Below are positions 17,469 through 26,578 of a stretch of DNA of 64,000 bases, one piece after another. Every line of letters begins with the position of its first letter. Within the stretch, counting starts at the first letter, position 1. The translations under genes were made by a program, and so were the position numbers. The stretch lies in NCBI RefSeq assembly GCF_009765445.1, contig NZ_WHOY01000031.1, forward strand, positions 4,480,139-4,544,138, in the 5' to 3' direction. The DNA is from Pantoea sp. BAV 3049. GTDB lineage: Bacteria; Pseudomonadota; Gammaproteobacteria; Enterobacterales; Enterobacteriaceae. The notes below the pieces were generated by a model. That model was not told the origin of the DNA, ran no database searches, and saw nothing but the letters and a program-made list of their open reading frames with translations.

Positions 17469-18074
17469 ACTGATAATTTCAACTGCCGCGTGGTATGTAG
17501 CATTAAAAGCAGAATATAAGCGGAGGCAAGCCACGAAGCAAGCATTTGCAACTGCGGGAGTTCAATCTGTTGTGAACGCATTTGTGTTATCGAACCCATA
17601 TTCACTAAAAATACCGAAAATCACTTATTCCCTTTTTATTTGTGAGGGTAAGTTAGTGGTGGATTAACAAAACGGAGTTTGTTTGTGACGTGGGAATACG
17701 ATCAATATAGCGGTGAAATCAGGAACAAACACATTTGGTTGCAGCGCTTTTCTTATTCATGGCGATAATTCTCAAACAGTTGGCAATAGTTAAGAAGGTT
17801 GCATCGTTATTAATGGGGCGCATTTAAAGAAGACTATTGTTACATCCGGTGACACTATGCGGGTGGCCAGATGAAAATTATTATTATGTTTCTTTTTTAT
17901 GTTGTTTTTGTTGTGCTGTAGCAGCACAACAAACTTTATCGCGCAGTGACCACTGGCCAGACGTTAAAAAGGTCGAATTAAAATTTTATCGTATCAACGC
18001 GGCTGGTCAGGAGGTTAATTATTTCAATCACTCTGTTGGAGAACGTTAGGGTGGTTAATATTTTGCCAATAGTT
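17469..18074. other. AT-rich stretch with one degenerate reading frame
   Basis: About 600 bases, much more AT-rich than the neighbours. It contains the promoter side of the lipoprotein gene and the possible broken secreted-protein gene at 17871-18049. No other feature seen. Confidence 0.5.
17871..18049 (+). pseudogene. Possible frameshifted small exported protein
   Basis: From ATG 17871 the frame encodes a clean signal-peptide core (MKIIIMFLFYVVFVVL) and then stops. The overlapping frame continues from the same place with AVAAQQTLSRSDHWPDV and about 40 more residues to TAG at 18047-18049. Joining both frames gives a normal signal peptide with an AxA-like site and a short mature domain. A frameshift by one base near 17919-17925 would explain this. 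The family is not recognised, and chance cannot be excluded. Confidence 0.35.
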
Positions 18075-18803
18075 TTAGTTAAAAATGACCTGCCACTTCT
18101 CGCGTGGCAATACGGTGAAGCCGGTAATCATCAACGCTGAGAGCAGGGCGCTGTTGGCGGGATCGGCCACCGTTTTCCGCAGGCCGTTGCGCAGCGCTTC
18201 GACCGTTGTGGCAGGCGTCTGAGCAGACGTTATCAGCGGCAGGCCGGGAACGCTGGCGGTTTGGCCGATGATTTTCAGGCCGCTGAGCTCCTGAGGAAAA
18301 TCCCGCAGCAGCAGCGCCCAGGAGATGCAGTCGATGGCGGCAATATCAGCTTCGCCGCGTCGCAGCAGGGCCACAGAAGAGCGATGTCCGCCCGAGGCGA
18401 CGGTGCGGGAGAAAAAGGCCGGACCACCGGTCATCTTCATTATGCTGTTGTAACCAGACTGGGAGTCGGAGCTGTTAAATGCCAGCACCTGCCCGCGAAA
18501 CTGTTCCAGCACATCCTGACCATCCTCGCGAACCACCAGCCAGCTTCGGTAGTTGGCTCCTTCACATCCCGGGGCTGAAAAGAGAAAAGCGCCTACGACC
18601 TGAACATCCGGCAGCGTGGTCATCAGCGGAAAACCGCAGGTCTGGCTCAGCAGCAGATCGGTACGCTGCCAGTGCGGCAGCAGGGGATCAGGCCAGCTCA
18701 GTGTGGCTGGCAGGGACGGAGAAGGGATCGCCGCTTTCAGCCGCTGCCAGAAAGCTTCCACCGTCTGCGGGCTGAAGGGGTACATCGGCAGTGATACTGT
18801 CAT
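18075..18803 (-). CDS. PhnD-like substrate-binding-fold protein without signal peptide
   Basis: 242 residues from ATG 18803. That start gives the MTVSLPMY opening typical of short PhnD-type proteins; the longer frame to 18959 is only the antisense of the desaturase frame. The DLLLSQTCGFPL, YRSWLVV and FNSSDSQSGYN segments match periplasmic phosphonate/phosphate-type binding proteins of two lobes. It lacks a signal peptide and no ABC transporter genes are nearby, so a role as cytoplasmic sensor or orphan binding protein is possible. Its first 116 bases overlap the 3' end of the upstream desaturase gene in another frame. Confidence 0.75.
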   Translation of the reverse strand: MTVSLPMYPFSPQTVEAFWQRLKAAIPSPSLPATLSWPDPLLPHWQRTDLLLSQTCGFPLMTTLPDVQVVGAFLFSAPGCEGANYRSWLVVREDGQDVLEQFRGQVLAFNSSDSQSGYNSIMKMTGGPAFFSRTVASGGHRSSVALLRRGEADIAAIDCISWALLLRDFPQELSGLKIIGQTASVPGLPLITSAQTPATTVEALRNGLRKTVADPANSALLSALMITGFTVLPREKWQVIFN

Positions 18804-19758
18804 TATCGCTCCTGAACGGGTCGGCAAAAGGGTGAACATTGACCTCGACCGGCGTGAACAGATGCGCTTTAAGCAGGGTGCCGTAGCCGTTGACCACAAA
18901 GCCTTCGCTGCGCTGCTGATACTTCTCTCTGTCCGCCAGATACACTTCACGCAGGCCATACCAGGGCAAGCCTGGCAGGTCGTGATGTACCAGATGATAG
19001 TTCAGATTCATAAACAGCAGCCGCCAGAATGGCCCGGCCTCGTTCAGCGCCGAGCGAGCTTCAGGATGTTCTTCCGCGCGATGCTCATAGAACGAGCGAA
19101 TTTTGGTCAGGCTCAGGCCGGGATAACCGACCGCCAGCAAATACCACAGCGTTGAAATGCCATGCAGGTGTAGCCAGTAAAACACGCCTGCCAACAGCAC
19201 CGCGTGGTTCAGCCACATCAGCTGTTCGCGCCGGTCGCCGTTGCGCATTTTGCTCAGTGCATCTTTCGCCGTTCCGATGATATCCAGCAACGGACCAAGC
19301 AGCACGCGACCCGCCAGCGTATTGCGCACAGCGGCTAGCAGTGGGAACAGGCGGGGATAGCGCTGCCATTGCTGCGCGCTGTAATAGTAAGTCTCAGGAT
19401 CGTAATCCGGCAGCGTCAGGTGCTCATTACGGTGATGCTGCAGGTGTGAATCCCGATACAGTCGATACGGATACCAAATCGCCAGCGGAAGCTGTCCCAG
19501 CAGCTGATTCACTCTGGCCCAGCGTGTGGGATGTCCGTGGATCAACTCATGCTGCAGCGACATATACCAGGCGGTCACCAGTATCATCAGCGGCGTGGCG
19601 CTGAGCGCCCCCAGCCACTGCCAGGCCGCGACCAGCCCAAACCAGCCACCATAAACGCATGCCATCACGCACCAGGTCGGCAATTCGCTGCGCCAGATCC
19701 AGTGTGATGACCGCAGCTTAATCGCCGCGCGCTGTTGTGCGTTCAGATAGTGGGCCAT
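18688..19758 (-). CDS. Membrane fatty acid desaturase
   Basis: 356 residues from ATG 19758, which has GGGAG seven bases upstream; a further in-frame ATG at 19794 lacks a ribosome site. The three histidine boxes of the di-iron desaturase superfamily are present: HELIHGH (residues 70-76), HLQHH (105-109) and HLVHH (255-259), with hydrophobic segments near 35-65 and 185-215. It would introduce double bonds or hydroxyls into lipid acyl chains at the membrane. The last 38 codons overlap the start of the next gene. It diverges from btsT. Confidence 0.88.
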   Translation of the reverse strand: MAHYLNAQQRAAIKLRSSHWIWRSELPTWCVMACVYGGWFGLVAAWQWLGALSATPLMILVTAWYMSLQHELIHGHPTRWARVNQLLGQLPLAIWYPYRLYRDSHLQHHRNEHLTLPDYDPETYYYSAQQWQRYPRLFPLLAAVRNTLAGRVLLGPLLDIIGTAKDALSKMRNGDRREQLMWLNHAVLLAGVFYWLHLHGISTLWYLLAVGYPGLSLTKIRSFYEHRAEEHPEARSALNEAGPFWRLLFMNLNYHLVHHDLPGLPWYGLREVYLADREKYQQRSEGFVVNGYGTLLKAHLFTPVEVNVHPFADPFRSDNDSITADVPLQPADGGSFLAAAESGDPFSVPASHTELA

Positions 19759-19861
19759 AAATAAACTCCCGGAAAAGGAGGGTTCAGTATGCATGTCGGC
19801 TGAAACGGGTGGAAATAGCGAAAACGGCTGAGGTTATGCCTGGAATGCAACAGGGAATTAA

Positions 19862-19877
19862 TGTGAGGGCGGTCAAA
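19862..19877. promoter_or_regulatory. Possible CRP site upstream of btsT
   Basis: TGTGA, six bases, TCAAA: nine of ten positions of the CRP half-sites (TGTGA-N6-TCACA). It lies upstream of the BtsR repeats. E. coli btsT is known to need cAMP-CRP, which supports this reading. Confidence 0.5.
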
Positions 19878-19905
19878 TATTCAACCTGCTGAATAACGAT
19901 GAAAA

Positions 19906-19954
19906 ACCGCTGATCACGGTAGGGCACCGCTCAGCCCGGCAAAACAACCGCTCA
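19906..19954 (+). promoter_or_regulatory. BtsR operator: tandem ACCGCTCA repeats before btsT
   Basis: Two identical ACCGCTCA copies at 19926-19933 and 19947-19954 are separated by exactly 13 bases. This matches the described BtsR (YehT) target, direct ACC(G/A)CT(C/T)A repeats with a 13-base spacer. A third near copy, ACCGCTGA, lies at 19906-19913, 12 bases before the first. The repeats end about 145 bases before the btsT start codon. The btsR gene is encoded 3 kb away. Confidence 0.85.
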
Positions 19955-20099
19955 GCTATTTTTTCTCCTGCGGGGTTCTAAAGTTAGCCAACATAGAGAC
20001 GGTCTGGTTCAGCCGCTTACCGCTGTATAACCGTGTTTTAACGCTGACCAGGCAGGGCTCGTCGTTTTGTCTCTTCTCTGACATCAGGCATTGCAAATT

Positions 20100-22253
20100 A
20101 TGAACAATAAAAAACTGCTCCGGCATCTGCCCTGGGCGATCATCGGCATCCTTGGAGCCTTCTGTCTGGCCACTGTCGCCCTGCGCCGCGGGGAACACGT
20201 CAGTGCATTGTGGGTTGTGGTGGCATCTGTTTCTGTCTATCTGGTGGCCTACCGCTATTACAGCCTCTACATCGCGCAAAAAGTGATGAAGCTGGACCCC
20301 ACGCGCGCCACGCCAGCCGTGATTAACAATGACGGGCTGAACTACGTTCCCACCAATAAATTTGTGCTGTTTGGTCACCATTTCGCGGCGATTGCCGGAG
20401 CGGGTCCGCTGGTGGGGCCGGTGCTGGCGGCGCAAATGGGTTACCTGCCTGGCGTGCTGTGGCTGCTGGCGGGGGTTGTACTGGCCGGGGCGGTGCAGGA
20501 CTTTATGGTGTTGTTTATCTCTTCCCGCCGTAACGGTGCGTCGCTGGGCGAGATGGTAAAAGAAGAGATGGGGCCGGTGCCGGGAACGATTGCCCTGTTT
20601 GGCTGCTTCATCATTATGATTATTATCCTGGCCGTGCTTGCATTGATTGTGGTGAAAGCGCTGGCCGAAAGTCCCTGGGGCGTGTTTACCGTTTGTTCGA
20701 CCGTGCCCATCGCGCTCTTTATGGGGGTGTATATGCGTTTCCTCCGGCCAGGGCGGGTCGGTGAAATCTCCGTTATCGGCATTTTGTTGCTGGTCGCTTC
20801 CATCTGGTTTGGCGGCGTGATTGCCCACGATCCTTACTGGGGCCCAGCTCTGACATTTAAAGACACCACCATCACCTTTACGCTGATTGGTTATGCGTTT
20901 GTCTCGGCACTGCTGCCGGTCTGGCTGATTCTGGCACCGCGTGACTACCTGGCTACCTTCCTGAAAATCGGGGTGATTATCGGGCTTGCGCTGGGCATTA
21001 TTATCCTCAACCCTGACCTGAAAATGCCCGCGCTGACCCAGTACATTGATGGCACCGGGCCATTGTGGAAGGGAGCGCTGTTCCCGTTCCTGTTTATCAC
21101 TATTGCCTGTGGTGCGGTCTCTGGCTTCCATGCCCTGATCGCCTCCGGGACCACGCCAAAACTGCTGGCCTTTGAAACCGAAGCGCGGTTTATCGGTTAT
21201 GGCGCGATGCTGATGGAATCTTTTGTGGCGGTGATGGCGCTGGTTGCGGCCTCAATTATTGAACCGGGTCTCTACTTTGCCATGAACACTCCGCCAGCCG
21301 GGTTGGGCATCACTATGCCTAACCTGCACGAACTGGGGGGAGCGAATGCACCGGCGATTATGGCGCAGCTGCATGACGTTACGGCTCAGGCGGCGGCCAC
21401 CGTCAGTTCATGGGGTTTTGTCATTTCTCCTGAGCAAATCATGCAGACTGCCAAAGACATTGGTGAACCTTCAGTGATGAACCGTGCCGGCGGTGCGCCA
21501 ACGCTGGCGGTGGGGATTGCGATGGTGTTCCACAGGATCGTACCGGTGGCGGATATGGGCTTCTGGTACCACTTTGGCATCCTGTTTGAAGCGCTGTTTA
21601 TCCTGACCGCGCTGGATGCGGGCACCCGTTCCGGGCGCTTTATGTTACAGGATTTGCTGGGGAACTTTATCCCGTTCCTGAAGAAGACTGACTCGCTGGT
21701 GGCGGGGGTAATCGGTACCGCTGGCTGTGTGGGGCTATGGGGCTATCTGCTGTATCAGGGCGTGGTCGACCCGCTGGGTGGGGTGAAAAGCCTGTGGCCG
21801 CTGTTCGGGATTTCGAACCAGATGCTGGCGGCTGTAGCGCTGGTGCTGGTGACGGTGATCCTGATTAAAATGAAGCGTACCCGCTATATCTGGGTCACCG
21901 TGCTGCCAGCCAGCTGGCTGCTGATTTGCACCACCTGGGCGCTGGGCATGAAGCTGTTCAGCAGCAGGCCAGAGATGGAAGGTTTCTTCTACATGGCGCG
22001 GGAATACAAAGCCCGTGTCGCCGCCGGTGGCGCGGATTTGACCGCTCAGCAGGTAGCGAACATGAATCATATCGTGATCAATAACTACACTAACGCAGGC
22101 CTGAGCATTCTCTTCCTCGTGGTGGTGTACAGTATCATTTTCTACGGTATTCGCGCCGCGATGAAGTCCGCCCGTTCCACTCAGCGAACGGACAAAGAGA
22201 CGCCGTACGTTGCCATCCCGGAGGAGGGGGTGAAAATCTCCTCCGGCCACTGA
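20100..22253 (+). CDS. btsT: Pyruvate/H+ symporter BtsT (CstA family)
   Basis: 717 residues from ATG 20100 (a TTG nine bases upstream is in frame). Very close to E. coli BtsT (YjiY): the opening with RHLPWAIIGILGAFCL, the RYYSLYIAQKVMKLDPTR loop and the C-terminal KETPYVAIPEEGVKISS are all recognisable. It has many hydrophobic segments, as in CstA carriers. It imports pyruvate at the inner membrane when nutrients become scarce. Operators for BtsR and a possible CRP site lie upstream. It is followed by yjiX and yjiA, as in E. coli. Confidence 0.95.
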   Translation: MNNKKLLRHLPWAIIGILGAFCLATVALRRGEHVSALWVVVASVSVYLVAYRYYSLYIAQKVMKLDPTRATPAVINNDGLNYVPTNKFVLFGHHFAAIAGAGPLVGPVLAAQMGYLPGVLWLLAGVVLAGAVQDFMVLFISSRRNGASLGEMVKEEMGPVPGTIALFGCFIIMIIILAVLALIVVKALAESPWGVFTVCSTVPIALFMGVYMRFLRPGRVGEISVIGILLLVASIWFGGVIAHDPYWGPALTFKDTTITFTLIGYAFVSALLPVWLILAPRDYLATFLKIGVIIGLALGIIILNPDLKMPALTQYIDGTGPLWKGALFPFLFITIACGAVSGFHALIASGTTPKLLAFETEARFIGYGAMLMESFVAVMALVAASIIEPGLYFAMNTPPAGLGITMPNLHELGGANAPAIMAQLHDVTAQAAATVSSWGFVISPEQIMQTAKDIGEPSVMNRAGGAPTLAVGIAMVFHRIVPVADMGFWYHFGILFEALFILTALDAGTRSGRFMLQDLLGNFIPFLKKTDSLVAGVIGTAGCVGLWGYLLYQGVVDPLGGVKSLWPLFGISNQMLAAVALVLVTVILIKMKRTRYIWVTVLPASWLLICTTWALGMKLFSSRPEMEGFFYMAREYKARVAAGGADLTAQQVANMNHIVINNYTNAGLSILFLVVVYSIIFYGIRAAMKSARSTQRTDKETPYVAIPEEGVKISSGH

Positions 22254-22264
22254 TAATAATGCCA

Positions 22265-22282
22265 GCCCCACTTCGGTGGGGC
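22265..22282 (+). other. UUCG-loop hairpin between btsT and yjiX
   Basis: Perfect stem GCCCCAC / GTGGGGC closed by a TTCG tetraloop, 11 bases after btsT. There is no T tract (GTTAACG follows), so it is more likely an mRNA-stabilising or partial-attenuation hairpin than a full terminator. Confidence 0.7.
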
Positions 22283-22301
22283 GTTAACGTCAGGAACTTT
22301 T

Positions 22302-22505
22302 ATGTTCGGAAATTTAGGCGAAGCCACCAAATATCTGGGTCAGGCGGCCAGAATGCTGATCGGCATTCCGGATTACGACACTTACGTTCAGCATATGCAG
22401 ACCAACCATCCGGACCAGCCGGTAATGACTTACAACGAATTTTTCCGTGAACGTCAGCAGGCCCGATACGGCGGTGACGGCAAAGGCGGCATGCGCTGTT
22501 GCTGA
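22302..22505 (+). CDS. yjiX: YjiX/YbdD-family small protein
   Basis: 67 residues, nearly the whole length recognisable as E. coli Yji[11 protein letters not shown], a [13 protein letters not shown] helix and the C-terminal [13 protein letters not shown] with a Cys pair. Genes of this family always follow CstA/BtsT transporters. A functional link with pyruvate uptake is assumed; the molecular role is not known. AGGAA lies before the ATG. Confidence 0.93.
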   Translation: MFGNLGEATKYLGQAARMLIGIPDYDTYVQHMQTNHPDQPVMTYNEFFRERQQARYGGDGKGGMRCC

Positions 22506-22533
22506 AGTAATAGCTTAAAGGGAGGGGGAAAAC

Positions 22534-23496
22534 GTGGCTCAAATTTTCGTTACGGTATTAACCGGATTTTTAGGGGCAGGGAAAACCACGCTGTTGCGCC
22601 ATATTCTTGATGAACAGCATGGCTACCAGATAGCGGTGATTGAGAATGAATTTGGCGAAGTCCCGCTGGACGATCAGCTGGTCGGCGATCGGGCGACGCA
22701 GCTCAGAACGCTGAGCAACGGCTGTATCTGCTGCACCCGCTCCGGTGAGCTGGAAGAGACGCTGCTGGATCTGCTCGACGAGCTGGATAAAGGTGAGGTC
22801 AGCTTTGATCGTCTGATCATTGAGTGCACCGGCATGGCCGATCCCGGGCCGGTAATCCAGGCATTTTTCACCCATGAAACAATCTGTCAACGCTACCTGC
22901 TGGACGGGGTCATTACCCTCGTTGATGCCGTGCATGCTCAGCAGCAGCTCGATAAATTCCCCATTGCCCAGTCACAGGTTGGCTATGCTGACCGTCTGCT
23001 ACTGACCAAAACGGATGTTGCCCCGGACAGCTGTGAGCTGACAGGGCGGTTGCAGCGCATTAATGCTCGTGCGCCAGTTCACCCGGTGATTAACGGTGAG
23101 ATCGACCCGGCACTGTTGTTCAACACCCGTGGGTTCATGCTGGAAGAAGAGGTGGTGTCGGGCAGTCGGAGTTTCCATTTCATCCCGCAGCAGCAAAACC
23201 AGATATCTTCAATTGTGGTGGAGTTTGATTATCCGCTGGTGCTGGGAGAAGTCTCTGACGTGATGGAGGGGCTGCTGCTGAGTTTTGCCGATAAGCTCCT
23301 GCGCTACAAAGGGATGTTATGGATCGCTGGCGAGCCTAAGCGCCTGTTATTTCAGGGCGTGCAGCGCCTTTACAGCGCCGACTGGGATCGCGAATGGCAG
23401 CCAGAAGAGACGCAAAAAAGCCAACTGGTGTTTATCGGTATCCAGCTTCCGGAAGCTGAAATCCGCCAGGCTTTTGCCGCGCTGCGACATGAATAA
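22534..23496 (+). CDS. yjiA: Zinc-type GTPase YjiA (CobW/COG0523)
   Basis: 320 residues, GTG start with a strong GGGAGGGGG upstream. It has the P-loop GFLGAGKTTLL (residues 10-20), the family's CxCC metal motif in NGCICCTRS, ECTGMADPGP (switch region) and TKTD (guanine specificity). The C-terminal COG0523 domain includes the KLLRYKGMLWI stretch. It is a metal-binding GTPase. Position after yjiX is conserved in E. coli; the link with pyruvate transport is unexplained. Confidence 0.93.
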   Translation: MAQIFVTVLTGFLGAGKTTLLRHILDEQHGYQIAVIENEFGEVPLDDQLVGDRATQLRTLSNGCICCTRSGELEETLLDLLDELDKGEVSFDRLIIECTGMADPGPVIQAFFTHETICQRYLLDGVITLVDAVHAQQQLDKFPIAQSQVGYADRLLLTKTDVAPDSCELTGRLQRINARAPVHPVINGEIDPALLFNTRGFMLEEEVVSGSRSFHFIPQQQNQISSIVVEFDYPLVLGEVSDVMEGLLLSFADKLLRYKGMLWIAGEPKRLLFQGVQRLYSADWDREWQPEETQKSQLVFIGIQLPEAEIRQAFAALRHE

Positions 23497-23515
23497 CCGG
23501 TATGACAGCTTTTCT

Positions 23516-23546
23516 GTCTGGGGTGTTAAAGCCCCAGACTTTTTTT
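23516..23546. terminator. Terminator between yjiA and btsR
   Basis: Eight-base perfect stem GTCTGGGG / CCCCAGAC with an eight-base loop, followed on the plus strand by seven T. It overlaps the last codons of the convergent btsR gene, so it serves yjiA directly. On the minus strand no T tract follows. Confidence 0.85.
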
Positions 23547-24242
23547 CAGCGGCTTAAGATAACGGCGGCTGACCGGTACGGTCAGGCCACTGCGTAACAG
23601 CAGCTCCGCCTGGCCGTTATCTTCCAGACGGATCTCCTGCAACTGCGCCATATTAACCAGATACTGGCGATGGCAGCGCAGCAGGGAGGTCCGGCTTTCC
23701 AGCGTGCGAAGCGTTAATTCCGTCAGCCCCTCTTTACCCTGATTATTGGTGACATAAATACCGCTCAGGCGACTGCTGACGAAAGCCACTTCCTCCATCT
23801 GCAACAGATAAATGCGGCTGTGTCCGCTGCAGGGTATAAATTGCAGTGGCTGGCTTTCCTGTAATGCTGTCATGTTCTGGGGGATCTGTTGCTGGCGCAG
23901 GCGGGAGAGGGTTTTCGCCAGCCTTTCAGCGGTCAGTGGCTTCAGCAAATAGTCAAAAGCATGCTCTTCAAACGCCTGCACCGCGTACTCATCAAAAGCG
24001 GTCAGAAATACAATATAAGGGCGATGATCGTCATCCAGCATGCCCACCATCTCCAGCCCGTTGATGCGCGGCATCTGGATATCCACAAACAGGACGTCCG
24101 GCTCCAGACGGTGCACTGCACCAATGGCTTCCACAGCGTTGCCGCACTCGCCCACCACGGTAATATCGCTTTCAACCTGCAGCAGGATCCGCAGATTTTC
24201 CCGCGCCAGCGGTTCGTCATCCACAATCAGTACTTTCAGCAT
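23526..24242 (-). CDS. btsR: LytTR response regulator BtsR
   Basis: 238 residues. The receiver domain covers residues 1-120, with acidic DDE near 8-10, the phospho-acceptor Asp in [13 protein letters not shown] and Lys in FDYLLKPL. The LytTR DNA-binding domain covers about 135-238 ([37 protein letters not shown]). Very close to E. coli BtsR/YehT, which activates btsT in response to pyruvate. It overlaps btsS by seven bases. Unlike in E. coli it is located beside its target gene. Confidence 0.95.
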   Translation of the reverse strand: MLKVLIVDDEPLARENLRILLQVESDITVVGECGNAVEAIGAVHRLEPDVLFVDIQMPRINGLEMVGMLDDDHRPYIVFLTAFDEYAVQAFEEHAFDYLLKPLTAERLAKTLSRLRQQQIPQNMTALQESQPLQFIPCSGHSRIYLLQMEEVAFVSSRLSGIYVTNNQGKEGLTELTLRTLESRTSLLRCHRQYLVNMAQLQEIRLEDNGQAELLLRSGLTVPVSRRYLKPLKKSLGL

Positions 24243-25921
24243 GACTCCTCCAGTGGCAGGCGCAGGCTGATACGGGTGAACCGATCCTCCTCACAGCGGA
24301 TACTGATGCCGTAGCTGTCGCCAAACTGCGCCCGTAAACGTTTATCCACTAAACTCATCCCTAATCCGTTGCTGTTAGTTTGCGGCGGATACAGACCCGC
24401 ATTATCTTCAATAGTCAGCACCAGATGCCCCTCCTCCTGCCTTGCCTGAATGAAAATTTCACCTTTGCCGAGCAGTTGTGAAGTCCCGTGCTTGATTGCA
24501 TTTTCAACCAGTGGCTGCAGGCTGAAGGCGGGAAGCCGGTGATGTGCCAGTCCGGGAGGGATCTGAAGCCGCACGGTCAGCTGTGTCTGAAAGCGCGCTT
24601 TTTCAATCTGCAAATAAGCATTCACATGCTCAATTTCATCGGCCAGCGTCACCACCTCCGACGGCCGCTTAAGGTTTTTACGGAAGAAGGTCGACAGATC
24701 CTGTACCAGCAGCCCGGCCTGCTGCTGATCGCGGCGGATCACCGCCAGCAGCGTATTCAGCGCATTGAACAGGAAGTGAGGATTGACCTGAGCATGCAGT
24801 AGCTTGATCTCGGACTGAGTCAGCAGCGCTTTTTGTTGCTCATATTTACCGGCCAGGATCTGGGCTGACAGCAGTTGGGCGATCCCTTCGCCCAGCGTGC
24901 GATTGATGGAGCTGAACAGGCGGTTTTTGGCTTCGTACAGTTTGATCGTGCCAATTACACGCTGATTTTCACCGCGCAGCGGGATCACCAGCGTGGAACC
25001 CAGCTTGCAGCCCGGATGGATCGAACAGCTGTAAGGGACTTCGTTTCCATCAGCGTAAACCACCTCGCCGGTTTCAATCGCGCGAAGGGTATAGGCTGAA
25101 GAAATCAGTTTACCGGGCAGATGGTGGTCATCGCCGGTGCCGGTAAAGGCCAGTAATTTTTCCCGGTCGGTGATGGCAACGGCCCCGGTTTTCAGCTCGG
25201 AGTAGAGTACCTGTGCCACTTTCAGGCTGTTCTCTTCGTTAAACCCCTGTCGCAGGATCCCCTCAGTAGACGCAGCTACCTTCAGCGCGACCGCAGAAAA
25301 AGCCGAAGTATACTTTTCAAACATCGCACGCTTATCCAGCAGGATGCGCATAAACATAGCGGCACCCAGCGAATTGGTGACCATCATCGGCGCAGCGATG
25401 CTCTGAACCAGATGCAGGGCATCCTGAAAGGGGCGGGCGATCAACAAAATAATGGCCATTTGCACCAGTTCGGCCACAAAGGTGATAAAGCCCGCGGTCA
25501 AAGGGCTGAACACTTTATCGCTGCGTCCCATTCTGAACAGCAAGCTGTGCATCAGCCCTCCCAGCAGCCCTTCGGTAATAGTGGAGATCATGCAGCTGAG
25601 AGCCGTCATTCCGCCGAGGGAGTAGCGGTGCAATCCGCCCGTCAGTCCCACCAGCCCGCCGACTACCGGGCCGCCCAGCAGCCCACCGATAACGGCTCCG
25701 ATGGCGCGAGTATTGGCGATGGAGTCCTCAATATGGAGCCCGAAATAAGTCCCCATAATGCAAAAAAAGGAGAAGGTGATATAGCAAAGCAACTTATGCG
25801 GCAGGCGCACCGTCACCTGCATCAGTGGAATAAACAGGCGGGTTTTGCTCATCAGCCAGGCGATGACCAGAAACACGCACATCTGCTGTAACAGCAGCAA
25901 AATCAGATTCATTTCGTACAT
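24236..25921 (-). CDS. btsS: Pyruvate-sensing LytS-type histidine kinase BtsS
   Basis: 561 residues from the ATG at 25921, where similarity to E. coli BtsS (YehU) begins; the frame is open further upstream but shows no similarity there. It has an N-terminal 5TM LytS-type membrane domain (to about residue 200), a GAF-like domain with [16 protein letters not shown], and a HisKA-type core with [15 protein letters not shown] (phospho-His) and an ATPase with VENAIKHG and [11 protein letters not shown]. In E. coli it senses extracellular pyruvate with high affinity and phosphorylates BtsR. Confidence 0.94.
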   Translation of the reverse strand: MYEMNLILLLLQQMCVFLVIAWLMSKTRLFIPLMQVTVRLPHKLLCYITFSFFCIMGTYFGLHIEDSIANTRAIGAVIGGLLGGPVVGGLVGLTGGLHRYSLGGMTALSCMISTITEGLLGGLMHSLLFRMGRSDKVFSPLTAGFITFVAELVQMAIILLIARPFQDALHLVQSIAAPMMVTNSLGAAMFMRILLDKRAMFEKYTSAFSAVALKVAASTEGILRQGFNEENSLKVAQVLYSELKTGAVAITDREKLLAFTGTGDDHHLPGKLISSAYTLRAIETGEVVYADGNEVPYSCSIHPGCKLGSTLVIPLRGENQRVIGTIKLYEAKNRLFSSINRTLGEGIAQLLSAQILAGKYEQQKALLTQSEIKLLHAQVNPHFLFNALNTLLAVIRRDQQQAGLLVQDLSTFFRKNLKRPSEVVTLADEIEHVNAYLQIEKARFQTQLTVRLQIPPGLAHHRLPAFSLQPLVENAIKHGTSQLLGKGEIFIQARQEEGHLVLTIEDNAGLYPPQTNSNGLGMSLVDKRLRAQFGDSYGISIRCEEDRFTRISLRLPLEESC

Positions 25922-26265
25922 TGCCCGGATCACGCTTGCCGAAAAGACGAAACATACGCTGAAATCGCCGCAAAAGGGGCCTGAGGCGGGATAAAAATAC
26001 TGAATCGTGATCTGAGTCGTGAATGCCAATTCACTTCTGACACTGTTGCGTGTTCTTTCTGATGACGATACGCAAAAGAAAAATTAAACCCCCTTTTGGG
26101 GCTGCATTCCAGACTGGAAAATCCTCAATGCCTGTTACTTTGTACCCTGAACGCCGGTGCTGATAAGGCAACGGAAGGGACTGAACGGGTCAGCAGTCAA
26201 CGTTCGGATTAATGTGTTGATGAATGTCAACTGTGCGGTTAGTGTACACAAATGGCAGGGAGCTG
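25922..26265. promoter_or_regulatory. Intergenic region upstream of btsS
   Basis: About 340 bases with no convincing gene. It should contain the leftward btsSR promoter and the start of the decayed gene at 26266. A short C-rich/G-rich inverted repeat (CCCC, TTTT, GGGG) lies near 26087-26100. Nothing else was recognised. Confidence 0.4.
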
Positions 26266-26508
26266 ATGACTAAGCAACATACAGACAAGCAGATTCAGGC
26301 GGCCATTGAATTTGTCAGATAACATGGCTGGGTGCTGATCGATGCGGGGAGATCCGCGCATTGTTTCGCCAAACTTCGTTGTGGAATTGCCGGGCACCGG
26401 GAGCACATGATGAGCATCTGGTCGACGCCAGCGAATCCCGAAAATCATGCGAAACAGATCGTCAGAAAAGTCAGGCAGTGTTCGCCTTTCAGGCAGGAAG
26501 AAGGCTGA
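26266..26508 (+). pseudogene. HicA/YcfA-like small protein gene with one in-frame stop
   Basis: From ATG 26266 the frame encodes MTKQHTDKQIQAAIEFVR, then TAA at 26320-26322, then continues in the same frame for 62 codons with HGWVLIDAG, AHCFAKLRC, a GHREHM stretch, WSTPANPENHAKQI and a C-terminal Cys to TGA at 26506. The continuing part resembles short HicA-type (YcfA/double-stranded-RNA-binding-fold) proteins of the kind HxHCxAKL...STP..PENHA. A single C-to-T change (CAA to TAA) would explain the interruption. The gene downstream encodes a DNA-binding-like protein, an antitoxin-like arrangement. Confidence 0.6.
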
Positions 26509-26578
26509 CGGTTATTGCGGACAGGAGTTGTGTCGCTGTCTTTTGGTTTGAGCGAACAAACAAGAGAAGGAGATTCAT

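Noticed and set aside
19956-21131. 391-residue open frame on the minus strand within btsT and its leader
   Set aside because: Antisense of the strongly conserved btsT; rich in Gln, His and Arg with no domain; no ribosome site.
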